From CAXRDE01 sp964229355 (GTDB lineage: Bacteria > Cyanobacteriota > Sericytochromatia > UBA7694), in NCBI GenBank assembly GCA_964229355.1, contig CAXRDE010000019.1, forward strand, positions 124,001 through 188,000: 64,000 bases of DNA, given 5' to 3'. Below the pieces are notes generated by a model. That model saw only the letters and a list, made by a program, of their open reading frames with translations, had not been told where the DNA came from and ran no database searches. This document shows, in pieces, positions 43,318-51,778 of this stretch (the first letter of the stretch is position 1; each line of letters starts with the position of its first letter). Both the position numbers and the translations under genes were made by a program.

Positions 43318-44417
43318 CGCTTGCTCAAAACAACCCGTACCACCACGTAAGCACTTAAGGGCACAGCCAGCGCAAAGCCAATAAACATAAAAATCAGGCT
43401 GGCCATTTCGGTGAGCACCGGTGCCAGCTCCATCATGCCTGGACTGGCGCCGTCCACATAGGCGCTGGTTAAAATTTGCCCCAGTGCAAAAATAAGGTAA
43501 AGGGTGGCCAGGCCTTCTAAAGCGGTTTGTCCGCCCACAAAGGCCTTGCGCAGCAAGCGCTGCCCCCGCAGGCTCATATCTTGACGACGGGCCTGCACCA
43601 GGGCCCGCACCGAATAAATGCTGATATAACTCAGACCCGCCCCCATTTGCAGCATCAGGGCACTGTTATATAAAGCGGCGGGAGTGGTCACCTTAAACCA
43701 ACTGGAGATCCAAATACACAAGAGGGTGGCCAGACCGCTCACAAAGGCCGCCAGAGCAGCCGCCTTTGACCGGTGATCCACCCCAAAGGTCAAAATGGGA
43801 GCCAGAATCACAATGGCCACAAAGGTCAAAAAGCTCTTCCAGAACCAGGGCGTGCCCAGCCAGTGCAGCACAAAGAAAATCCCCAACATACCCGCGCTCA
43901 ACAGCAAAGCCTTCAGGCCATACCAGCGTCCCATAAGCACCAGCAACACCATCGCCAAAAAGGTGACCAGGCCAATATGGTTAAAACGCTGTACATCGAC
44001 CAGGGTATATTCAGGGGTACCGTCGGCAAAGGTCTCACGGTAAAACACATAAGACTTGCCCGCTTTCGGGTATAGCTCGCTTTTGTCTTCAGGGTCAAAA
44101 CTTTGTTCCAGCTCTAAGGTATGGGCCGGCTGATCCCCATCGGCGGGAAAAGCCACTTTAAAGCGCACGGTCTTGCGCTGATGATCCATGACCGCATCGT
44201 CGACTTCGATTTCTGAAAGTACCTCAACCACCTGGCCTGACACATACTCAGGCCCCACCGGCTCAGACACCTCCACAGGGGGTGTCTCCGCAGGAAAGGT
44301 CTGTACGGTGTCTTGTAAGGGCTCCTCGGACTGAGCAGCACTGGGTAAAGCAAAGCCAAACAGCAACGTCAGGGCTAGCAATAGAGAAAACAGAAGCGAA
44401 CAGGGTTTTTGTAGCAT
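43314..44417 (-). CDS. YibE/F-like membrane protein
   Basis: 367 residues. Signal-like N-terminus (MLQKPCSLLFSLLLALTLLF), a soluble N-terminal domain (about 45-150) with a GQVVEVLSEIEVDD block, then about seven membrane helices (LVTFLAMVLLVLMGRWYGL, AIVILAPILTFGVDH, LGQILTSAYVDGASPG). This matches the YibE/F family, whose function is unknown. It is convergent with the upstream lipoprotein and divergent from the TPR operon. Confidence 0.83.
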   Translation of the reverse strand: MLQKPCSLLFSLLLALTLLFGFALPSAAQSEEPLQDTVQTFPAETPPVEVSEPVGPEYVSGQVVEVLSEIEVDDAVMDHQRKTVRFKVAFPADGDQPAHTLELEQSFDPEDKSELYPKAGKSYVFYRETFADGTPEYTLVDVQRFNHIGLVTFLAMVLLVLMGRWYGLKALLLSAGMLGIFFVLHWLGTPWFWKSFLTFVAIVILAPILTFGVDHRSKAAALAAFVSGLATLLCIWISSWFKVTTPAALYNSALMLQMGAGLSYISIYSVRALVQARRQDMSLRGQRLLRKAFVGGQTALEGLATLYLIFALGQILTSAYVDGASPGMMELAPVLTEMASLIFMFIGFALAVPLSAYVVVRVVLSKR

Positions 44418-44498
44418 GAAATTTTTTCTGGCGTTCTTTTAGGTTAAACTAGAGGCAACACACGGCAGTGTGTTTCATTCTAACGTGTTCGGACAAGG

Positions 44499-45671
44499 AT
44501 GGGAAAGATAAAGCTCGCGATTCTCTGTCTGCTCTTCATAGCAGGCGGCACAGCCTTCTTCTTTTTTAACGCAGAACCCGCTCCTGAACTGCGGGCGCTT
44601 CGCTCTGCGTATCTTGCGCATCAAGAAGTCCTCAAAAGAGATCCCCAAAATCCTGCCTTGCTGTATAACGAGGCCTGGTACCTCATACAACTTGCACAAG
44701 AAAAAGACGCCCTCAAAGCCCTGAACCAGGCCCTCAAAAAAGCGCCCCAAAATCCCAAATACCTTTATACCCGCGCCTGGCTTTATCAGCGCTTGCAGCA
44801 AGCCGAAAGGGCCCAACACGATCTTGCGACCGCCAGCCGCCATGCCTGGGTTCCCGACACCTTAAACGAACAATTGCGTCTGTACACCCTCAAGGGCGAG
44901 GCAGAAAAGGGATTAAAGCTTGTGCAGCGGGAGCTATCGAAGTCGCTGACCCCTGCGACAGAACTGCTGTTTTGGCAGATGAAATACCAGCAGCAACTGG
45001 GGCAAACCGACGCCGCCTTAAAAAGCCTGAACACACTCAGCGAAAGCCAGGGCGACCTGCCCCCTGACCTCCAGTACCATCTCAACACCCAAAAGGCTGA
45101 ACTACTGGCACGCTCACAGGACTATCCCCAGGCCGTGGCCACCCTCAAACAAGCACTCGCCTTAAAATCCACCTCAGAAACACCGGCGCGAGCCCAGGCC
45201 CTGGAACAGCAATATTTAGAATGGCAGCGCTACACCGACCCCCAGGCCAACCTGCTGGCCCTGGAGGCCGCCTTAAAAGCTTCCCCCCGCGATAAGGCCT
45301 TGCATTATTTACGTCTGGACACCTTGCTCGAGGCCAAAGCAATGGACACCGTACGCCCACTGCTGATTGAGGCACGCAATGCAGCCCCTGAAGACGCCAC
45401 CCTCTGGTGCCTGCAGGCACGCTACCAATGGGACACCCAAATGCCTGAAGCAGCAGCCATTTCACTACAAGAAGCCCAAAAGCGGGCCAGCACCCCTGCT
45501 GCAAAAACCTGTGTTGCCCGTGAGCGTTTGCGGCAGCTCAGCAGCGGCCCCTCGCCTGAGGCTGCACTTCGGTATTGGCAACAACCAGATACGCCCCGTG
45601 CGTCCCTGTATCCCGCCCTCCAACACCCTGATTTTAAATCCCTAAGAAAGGCCTTGCCCGTTACCCCATGA
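44499..45671 (+). CDS. TPR-repeat protein with N-terminal membrane anchor
   Basis: 390 residues. One N-terminal helix (LAILCLLFIAGGTAFFFF) anchors a periplasmic or cytosolic TPR domain: NPALLYNEAWYLIQLAQEKD, NPKYLYTRAWLYQRLQQAER, LAARSQDYPQAVATLKQALA-like repeats. It begins the ATP-grasp operon; the ATP-grasp start overlaps its stop by 4 bases. A scaffolding role for the cassette is inferred from context. ACAAGG sits directly before the ATG. Confidence 0.75.
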   Translation: MGKIKLAILCLLFIAGGTAFFFFNAEPAPELRALRSAYLAHQEVLKRDPQNPALLYNEAWYLIQLAQEKDALKALNQALKKAPQNPKYLYTRAWLYQRLQQAERAQHDLATASRHAWVPDTLNEQLRLYTLKGEAEKGLKLVQRELSKSLTPATELLFWQMKYQQQLGQTDAALKSLNTLSESQGDLPPDLQYHLNTQKAELLARSQDYPQAVATLKQALALKSTSETPARAQALEQQYLEWQRYTDPQANLLALEAALKASPRDKALHYLRLDTLLEAKAMDTVRPLLIEARNAAPEDATLWCLQARYQWDTQMPEAAAISLQEAQKRASTPAAKTCVARERLRQLSSGPSPEAALRYWQQPDTPRASLYPALQHPDFKSLRKALPVTP

Positions 45672-46831
45672 CTACCCGTATGATTGTGCTCTCCCCTCAC
45701 TTTCCGGCTTTGTTTTTGCCTTTTTGGCAAAAGCTGTGGGAAGCCGGTGTAGAGGTGATTGGCATTGCCGAAGAATCCTGGGAAAACCTGCCTCAGCCCT
45801 TGCGTGACCATCTTCATGCCTACTGGCGCATCGACAATATGCAGGATCGGGAAGCCCTCACCCAGGCGTGCCTCACCCTGCGCGAGCGCCATGGTGAAAT
45901 CCACTATATCGAATCCTTAAATGAATACTGGCTCGAAACCGAGGCCCATTTGCGCAGCCAACTCAATATTTTAGGCCCCAATAACGAAACCGTACACCGG
46001 CTAAAGCACAAATCCGAAATGCAGGCCATTTATGCCCAGGCAGGCATTCCCATTCCCGCGGGGTTACGTCTGGACACTTACGAACAGGGCAAAAGCTGGC
46101 TTGAAGCGCAGGGCTTTCCGGTGGTGGCCAAGCCCGATGTGGGTGTCGGCGCCGCCCAGACCTACAAGCTCGACAATTGGGACGCCTACGATCATTTTTG
46201 GCAGCACAAGCCCGACTGTACATATTTTTTACAGGCCTTTGTCAGCGGCGAACTGTACTCTTTTGATGGCGTGGTCGACCACACGGGCGAACTGCGTTTT
46301 ATGGCCAGCCACCATTTTAGTCGGGGCATTATGGAAGTGGTCAACCAGGATTTGGACCTGAGCTATTACAGCCTGCGGGAGATTCCCGACAGTTTAATTG
46401 CGCTGGGCAAAAAGACCATTCAGGCCTTTGATCTGCACAGCCGCTTCTTTCACTTTGAGTTTTTTCGCCAGAGCGACGATCAGTGGGTGGCCTTAGAAGT
46501 CAACATGCGGCCCCCCGGTGGCTGGACGGTGGACATGTTTAACTATGCCAATGACATCAGTGTCTTCGAGCTTTATACAGATATTATCCTGCAACGGCCC
46601 ACGGCGTATCAGACGCCAAGGCCTTATCATGTGGGGTACGCTGGACGCAAAGCCAAAGCCTACCGCCATGACTTAGACAGCCTCAAAACCCATTTGGGTC
46701 ACCGCCTCTTAAAAGAAGCAGCCATTGATACCGTCTTTCAGCCGGTGATGGGCCAACAGGGTTTTTTAGTGCGGCACCCCGACTTAAGTCAGGTAAAGAC
46801 AGACCTACAGTATATTCAGGAGTTAATGTAA
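45668..46831 (+). CDS. ATP-grasp ligase-like protein
   Basis: 387 residues. ATP-grasp features: HRLKHKSEMQAIYAQAGIPI (N-terminal helix before the grasp), PVVAKPDVGVGAAQTYKL with the ATP-binding Lys, YFLQAFVSGELYSFDGVV, and metal-binding WVALEVNMRPPGGWTVDMFN. Such enzymes usually join a carboxylate to an amine via an acylphosphate. The substrates are unknown. It starts in the end of the TPR gene and is followed, 3 bases on, by an esterase-like gene. Confidence 0.87.
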   Translation: MTTRMIVLSPHFPALFLPFWQKLWEAGVEVIGIAEESWENLPQPLRDHLHAYWRIDNMQDREALTQACLTLRERHGEIHYIESLNEYWLETEAHLRSQLNILGPNNETVHRLKHKSEMQAIYAQAGIPIPAGLRLDTYEQGKSWLEAQGFPVVAKPDVGVGAAQTYKLDNWDAYDHFWQHKPDCTYFLQAFVSGELYSFDGVVDHTGELRFMASHHFSRGIMEVVNQDLDLSYYSLREIPDSLIALGKKTIQAFDLHSRFFHFEFFRQSDDQWVALEVNMRPPGGWTVDMFNYANDISVFELYTDIILQRPTAYQTPRPYHVGYAGRKAKAYRHDLDSLKTHLGHRLLKEAAIDTVFQPVMGQQGFLVRHPDLSQVKTDLQYIQELM

Positions 46832-46834
46832 ACA

Positions 46835-47575
46835 ATGCAAGTGGAATACCATAAGTGGCACAGCAAAGCCCTCGCCCAGGACATGGAGCTCAAAGTATAC
46901 GGCCATGCCGGAAAACCCTTTGTGGTGTTTCCGAGTCAGGAAGGTCGTTTTTTTGAGTTTGAAGACTTTGGCATGACCGAAGTGTGCCGCCCGTCTATTG
47001 AGGCCGGACTCTTGCAATTGTTCACCGTCGATAGCATCGATGCCGAAACCTGGACCCACCCCACCCGGCCGGTACCTGAGCGCATCGCCCGCTATGAAGC
47101 CTACGAAAAATATATTCTTGACGAAGTCATTCCCTTTATTCATCAGCAAAACCCACGTGAAGATCATTTTTTAGGCACCATGGGTTGCAGTATGGGGGCC
47201 TACCACGCCAGCAATTTCTTTTTTCGGCACCCCGAAACCTTCGATGCCTTGCTTTCCATGAGCGGCGTTTATCACCTGAAGCTCTTTTTAGGCGAATATA
47301 TGGACGAAGGACTGTATTACCATACGCCGCTGAACTACCTGCGCCATCTTAAAGACGAAGCCCAACTGGCGCACTTCCGCAAAAGCCAGATTATTCTCAG
47401 CGTGGGCCAGGGCGACTGGGAGCACCCCATGCTGGAAGAAACCCTGGCCATGAAAGACATTTTTGAAGCGAAGCAAATTCCCGCCTGGGTAGACATCTGG
47501 GGCAAAGACGTGGCCCACGACTGGCCCTGGTGGCGCAAAAAAATGGCTTACTTCTTAATGCATTTGCGTATTTAA
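46835..47575 (+). CDS. Esterase-like alpha/beta hydrolase
   Basis: 246 residues, no signal peptide. Serine-hydrolase nucleophile in GCSMGAYHA (GxSxG type, near 114), an Asp around EGLYYHTPL/QGDWEH and a His in KDVAHDWPWW near 226. It resembles the S-formylglutathione-hydrolase/esterase-D-like family of putative esterases. It sits in a tight operon with the ATP-grasp (3-base gap) and the glycosyltransferase (3-base gap). The pairing suggests it processes the ligase product, by inference. Confidence 0.85.
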   Translation: MQVEYHKWHSKALAQDMELKVYGHAGKPFVVFPSQEGRFFEFEDFGMTEVCRPSIEAGLLQLFTVDSIDAETWTHPTRPVPERIARYEAYEKYILDEVIPFIHQQNPREDHFLGTMGCSMGAYHASNFFFRHPETFDALLSMSGVYHLKLFLGEYMDEGLYYHTPLNYLRHLKDEAQLAHFRKSQIILSVGQGDWEHPMLEETLAMKDIFEAKQIPAWVDIWGKDVAHDWPWWRKKMAYFLMHLRI

Positions 47576-47578
47576 CCC

Positions 47579-48847
47579 ATGAAAATCACCCTGATTACCA
47601 TTGGCACCCACGGCGACGTGCGGCCTTATGTAGCCCTGGGCAAGGGTCTACACGAAGCTGGCTTTGACGTATGTGTAGCCACCCACGAAGAGTTTAAACC
47701 CTTTGTAGAAGGCCACGGCTTGCGTTTTCACGGGGTTCAGGGAAATCCTCGCGCCGTTTTAGACAGCGCCGTGGGTCAGGAACTGATGGCCTCAGGTACC
47801 AACGTGATCAAGTTTTTTAGGGAGTTTCGCAACGCTGCCCAAAAAGACATGTACGACGGTTTTACAGACTGTTATGAGGCCGCACAGGGCGCCGATGCCA
47901 TTGTGTTTCCCTTTTTTGTGGCCGCCGTGGGCGACCAGATTGCCCGTAAACTGGGCTGCAAAAGCATTATGGGCTACTTGCAGCCCACCTTACCCACCCG
48001 CGACTTTCCGGTCATTATGTTACCCACCCTACATCTTGGCCACGGCTTTAATCACCTGAGTCACCAGAGCAGCGAAGTGCTCTTTTGGCAGTTTTTTCAT
48101 GAGGTGGTGGCCCGCTGGACCCGAGAAGTGCTGAGGCTGCCCGCGCCCTCCCGTTGGCAAAGCCCTTTTAAAGCGTTGGCCCAACGCTCTTTAATTCTTA
48201 TGGGCTACTCGCGACATCTGGTGCCTCACCCCGGCGATTGGCCCGTTCAGGCCCACACCACCGGCTTTTGGCTCTTGCCCGAGGCCAATCGTTATACACC
48301 CTCTGTGCATCTGGAACGCTTTTTAGCCAGGAATCCCAAACCCCTGTACATTGGCTTTGGCAGCATGGCCGAGCAAGAAGCCCAACAATTGCACAGCGAT
48401 ATCGGGCAAATGCTGGAGCGCACCGGGCAACGGGCAGTGGTCATGGCCGGTTGGAGCCGTCTTAAAAACGAAGGGGTTTCTGAGCAAATTTACCATTTAG
48501 AACAGGTGCCCCACGACTGGCTGTTTCCTCAGGTGTCGCTGGTGGTGCATCACGGGGGTGCTGGCACCACCGCCACCGCAGCCCAGGCCGGTGTTCCGCA
48601 GGTGATCGTGCCTTTTTTTGGCGATCAACCCTTCTGGGCCCAGCGTATTTTTGGCCTGCAGGTGGGCCCACGCCCTATTCCCCGGCGAGAACTCAACGGC
48701 CCGCGCTTAGAAAAAGCCGTCGAACAGATTCTGCTCAAGCCGCGCTACCGCGAAAACGCCCGCCTGTTGGGAGAGCGCATGGAGCAAGAGCAAGGGGTGC
48801 AAAATGCCGTGGCCCTGATTCAGCAATTTTTGGGCGTGACGGGTTAA
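47579..48847 (+). CDS. GT1-family glycosyltransferase (UGT/sterol-glucosyltransferase-like)
   Basis: 422 residues, GT-B fold. The N-terminal half starts MKITLITIGTHGDVRPYVAL, as in sterol and antibiotic glucosyltransferases. The C-terminal donor site is clear: YIGFGSM, then VVHHGGAGTTATAAQAGVPQ and PFFGDQPFWAQRI. It probably transfers a nucleotide-activated sugar to a lipid or natural-product acceptor. It ends the TPR/ATP-grasp/esterase operon. Confidence 0.91.
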   Translation: MKITLITIGTHGDVRPYVALGKGLHEAGFDVCVATHEEFKPFVEGHGLRFHGVQGNPRAVLDSAVGQELMASGTNVIKFFREFRNAAQKDMYDGFTDCYEAAQGADAIVFPFFVAAVGDQIARKLGCKSIMGYLQPTLPTRDFPVIMLPTLHLGHGFNHLSHQSSEVLFWQFFHEVVARWTREVLRLPAPSRWQSPFKALAQRSLILMGYSRHLVPHPGDWPVQAHTTGFWLLPEANRYTPSVHLERFLARNPKPLYIGFGSMAEQEAQQLHSDIGQMLERTGQRAVVMAGWSRLKNEGVSEQIYHLEQVPHDWLFPQVSLVVHHGGAGTTATAAQAGVPQVIVPFFGDQPFWAQRIFGLQVGPRPIPRRELNGPRLEKAVEQILLKPRYRENARLLGERMEQEQGVQNAVALIQQFLGVTG

Positions 48848-48875
48848 GTTTGCAAAATAGCGAAAAGGTCGCCGA

Positions 48876-50241
48876 ATGGAAGTTTTAAGCCAAATTGGGA
48901 ACCGTCAGCTGTGTGGAACGTTACTGGGATGGCCGCCATTTGGGCGCAGATATTGCCAATCAAGAACCTGAAGCCCCACGCTATATACATGAAATTCGGG
49001 TGGTGCCTGACTCAGAGGCGCTTGGCAGCTATTTGGGAGCCGCAGCAGCACGCGACGACGTGCGCAGAGCCTACGCCTTAGCCCCCTACATTTTTCAGCC
49101 TGAAGACGGCCAGGGTTTGCGGGTGCCTGATGGCAACGGGAGGTACAAAGACAATTACTTCGGCGCGTCACAGGTCGGTACGATCCGCATTCAATCCAAC
49201 TCAAACAACCCAGGAGCCGCTGCCGGTAGCCGTGCGCCTGACGACATCTTGTGGGAGTACGTACAAAAAGCCGATGACCTCTTCCCTGGTTTTGACAGCG
49301 AGTTTAGCCAATTGCGCACGGCCTTTAACCAACCCAATTACCAGGTGGCCAGCAATGTCTTTGGCGGCGGATTTGGGGTGGCACAGAGTTCAGGGGCTGA
49401 TTATGAGTCGGGGCAGATTCCCCATCTTGCCGGTAACCCCGAGTTGATTAACCGTCCCTTTATGGTGGATGCAGAAAAGCTACAATACATTGAAGACAAA
49501 CTCGCCGAAATTTTTAGACTGGAGCTTAAAGTCAAAGAAAGCACTGCACATTTAATTGCCTTTAGAGACGCCAATAACCTGGCTTCTGCTGAAGCTGAGC
49601 TTATTTTAGAGTCTCTTGGCGCAGACTTGCTGCTCATGAACCGTCTGGTCAATGCCGCCATCTCTCAAGGATGGCTGCAACCGGAACTCTTGCGCATGTT
49701 GGGACAGCTCAAAATCAAGCTCTTTTTCAAACGACTTGGATTTCTCAATGTGGCACTGCCTTTGACCCTGTCACCTCACCCCGATTATGAGCAATTGGCA
49801 CATCAAATCCTCAATACCTTAGAGGGCTTTCGAGAGCCTTTAAACCAGTTAGCATCACGAGCAGAGGTCTCTTGTCAAAGCATGGACTCCGCTCAGGTAC
49901 CCGGCAACACCAAATCCCAGATTCAAACCTATCTGGCTGAGCGCCGCAGCTAGCTGTTATGGGAGTACGGCCAGCTTTCTACAGAGTTCATGCACTTTTT
50001 AGAGCAAGGTACCTACAACCAGGCAGGAGACTTTGCACCCTACCAACAGCGCACCGAACAGCTTTTTGTAGAGACCTACCGCACCCTCAACTACATGGGC
50101 TATCTCTGCACATCGTGCACACGTCCCGAACGCTTTGACAAAATCCTGGCGGACCTCACCAAAAAAGACCGTGAGCGCATTGATCAGTACTTTGTGGTCT
50201 TTCAATCGAGCTTCAACACATTTACAGGTAAAAGTAATTGA
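48876..50241 (+). pseudogene. Decayed gene of unknown function (frameshift and in-frame TAG)
   Basis: The main open part (48895-49950) lacks an ATG in frame. An ATG at 48876 with AAAGG upstream would start MEVLSQIGNRQLC in a neighbouring frame, which suggests a single-base frameshift near 48910. The main frame then meets TAG at 49951 and continues in the same frame to 50241 (starting LLWEYGQLSTEFMHFL). The middle part (about residues 185-260) is helical (KLQYIEDKLAEIFRLELKV). No family is recognised. It may be a broken or rearranged gene; two separate small genes is the alternative. Confidence 0.55.
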
Positions 50242-50474
50242 CGTTAGACAACAGCTGTTGCCATGGGATTCATTGATGAGCCTTTGAGTATTTCACAGCT
50301 CCTAACCACGCGTTTTTTAAGGCATTGAAACTTAACGGATGCCGAAACAATCGCTTTACAATGGAAAAAATTTTTATTTCACACATCCTGTACCCAGTGT
50401 CCTTTTAAAAAAGAACATTCAGAGAATGCTTTGCTTCATTTTGGTAGGTCAATATCTTCATAGAAGAACTGATC
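50242..50474. other. Intergenic region without an assigned gene
   Basis: A moderately AT-rich stretch between the decayed gene and the toxin-antitoxin promoter. It includes a 12-bp palindrome (CAACAGCTGTTG, 50249-50260). No convincing gene, RNA or terminator seen. Confidence 0.5.
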
Positions 50475-50522
50475 TTGTATTATCCAAAGTTTTAACCTAT
50501 AATATGTACATAAACGCGTACA
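50475..50522 (+). promoter_or_regulatory. yefM-yoeB promoter and autoregulatory operator
   Basis: TTGTAT, 17 bases, TATAAT (50475-50503). Immediately after lie TGTACA (50505-50510) and CGTACA (50517-50522), whose centres are 12 bases apart. Known YefM-YoeB operators use TGTACA-core palindromes with the same spacing. Confidence 0.8.
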
Positions 50523-50541
50523 AACCATAACAAGTAGGCTT

Positions 50542-50808
50542 ATGATGAAGACAGAAAATATTACGAATTTTCGGAGAAACGTGAGTGCAGTACTCGATAG
50601 TGTTGAGGAAAATTCAGATGTTACGGTCATTACCCGTGGGAATAAACCAGCATCCGTTGTTATGTCGCTGAAACATTTTAATGGGATGATGGAGACTATG
50701 CACCTTTTGAGTAGTCCAGCAAATGCTGAGCGCCTTATGGAAAGTATTGAACAGGTTAAAGCTGGTAAATTTGAGGTGAAAGAGCTTATTTACCCTGATA
50801 ATGACTAG
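50542..50808 (+). CDS. yefM: Antitoxin of the YefM/Phd family
   Basis: 88 residues. N-terminal DNA-binding Phd/YefM domain (ENITNFRRNVSAVLDSVEE, VTVITRGNKPASVVMSLKHF) and an acidic C-terminal toxin-binding tail. A TAGG-type ribosome site precedes the two adjacent ATGs (50542 and 50545). The stop overlaps the toxin start by 8 bases, so they are co-translated. AT-rich relative to the neighbours, consistent with transfer. Confidence 0.9.
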   Translation: MMKTENITNFRRNVSAVLDSVEENSDVTVITRGNKPASVVMSLKHFNGMMETMHLLSSPANAERLMESIEQVKAGKFEVKELIYPDND

Positions 50809-51067
50809 AGCAATCTGTTTTGAAAACAAGGGGTGGGAAGATTATCTGTATTGGCAAACACAAGATAGAAAGACTCTTAAGCGCATTAACAAGCTGATTG
50901 AAGCTGTTTTGCGTGATCCCTTCAATGGTATAGGTGACCCAGAACCGCTCAAAGCGAATCTCAGTGGTTTTTGGTCTCGTAGGATCGATCATACAAACCG
51001 TCTTGTATATGGTGTTTTTCCTGAATCAATTGTTATAGTGCAGTGCCGTTACCACTACGGAAAATAA
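50801..51067 (+). CDS. yoeB: YoeB-family mRNA interferase toxin
   Basis: 88 residues. A ribosome-dependent RNase toxin. Family features: WEDYLYWQTQDRKTLKRINK, PFNGIGDPEPLKANLSGFWS, RRIDHTNRLVYGV and the C-terminal CRYHYGK. The expected catalytic Glu (DPEPLK), Arg (SRRID) and His (RYHY) positions are filled. It is neutralised by the overlapping antitoxin gene. Confidence 0.93.
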   Translation: MTRAICFENKGWEDYLYWQTQDRKTLKRINKLIEAVLRDPFNGIGDPEPLKANLSGFWSRRIDHTNRLVYGVFPESIVIVQCRYHYGK

Positions 51068-51166
51068 ACTTAACACGATCAATGACACAGGCCTGTTTCA
51101 AAAAAGCCAACCTAGGGTATAACAAAATAACGCCATCGTGCAAAAAAACAAAGGATATCTCACAAT

Positions 51167-51778
51167 ATGGGAAGAATTGGTTCACATCAATCACCGCAAC
51201 AGGTTCCAAACACAAGCCAGGCTCAGCGGGCCAACCCGGCCCAGCAGGCCGCTGAGGCCCAACAAGCGACAGAGGCCCAGGCCGCTAAAGCCCCCGCCCA
51301 GGAGCTGAAAGACAAGCTCAGCGGTCTTTTAGACAAAGACACTGCAGAGGCCATCACCAAGGCCAAAATGGATCCCAACAGCTTAGACTTTAAAGTGCCC
51401 GACAAGCAACACGTGCGTGCCCTCAAAGACGCCCTCAAGGCCCTGAATCAAATTCCCGATGAGACCTTACAAGAACTCAATCTGGGCAAAATGAAGACCA
51501 AAATTGAAGAAGCCCTCCAGCAGTTAAGAAGCGGTAATCTGTCTGACACCACCGTGGACAAACTCAGATCCCAACTCAACAACCTCAGCGAAGACGTCCC
51601 CGGTGGCGCCCGCATTCGGGAGAGCATCAAAGATGCCCTCCAGGGTTTAGAGTCCATGCTCGACAAGCCCAGCAAGCCTGAGCCCACGGGCCCCAAGCCG
51701 CCGCCACACATGCGTCCTAATCCTCTGAATCCCGATGGTCCCCACATTATGAAATACGCTTCTGTTTTTGCAAAATAG
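51167..51778 (+). CDS. Disordered/helical protein with proline-rich tail
   Basis: 203 residues. The N-terminal 50 residues are Gln/Ala-rich and likely disordered (PAQQAAEAQQATEAQ), the middle (about 45-165) is amphipathic helical (KLSGLLDKDTAEAITKAKM, EELNLGKMKTKIEEALQQL-like), and the end is Pro-rich (EPTGPKPPPHMRPNPLNPDG). No signal peptide. AAAGGA is 11 bases before the ATG. I recognise no family. Its last 11 bases overlap the next start. Confidence 0.65.
   Translation: MGRIGSHQSPQQVPNTSQAQRANPAQQAAEAQQATEAQAAKAPAQELKDKLSGLLDKDTAEAITKAKMDPNSLDFKVPDKQHVRALKDALKALNQIPDETLQELNLGKMKTKIEEALQQLRSGNLSDTTVDKLRSQLNNLSEDVPGGARIRESIKDALQGLESMLDKPSKPEPTGPKPPPHMRPNPLNPDGPHIMKYASVFAK

Noticed and set aside
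43773..44075. Plus-strand frame of 100 residues
   Set aside because: Antisense to the YibE/F-like gene, rich in Gln, His and Lys, no ribosome site.
48895..50241. TAG read as an amino acid to give one intact protein
   Set aside because: Other genes here (enolase, the YaiO-type gene, the lipoprotein at 42424, the gene at 4491) use TAG as a stop, so recoding is unlikely; decay is simpler.
50249..50260. 12-bp palindrome CAACAGCTGTTG as an operator
   Set aside because: A single short palindrome with no promoter or second copy; it lies 215 bases from the toxin-antitoxin promoter, which already has its own operator.
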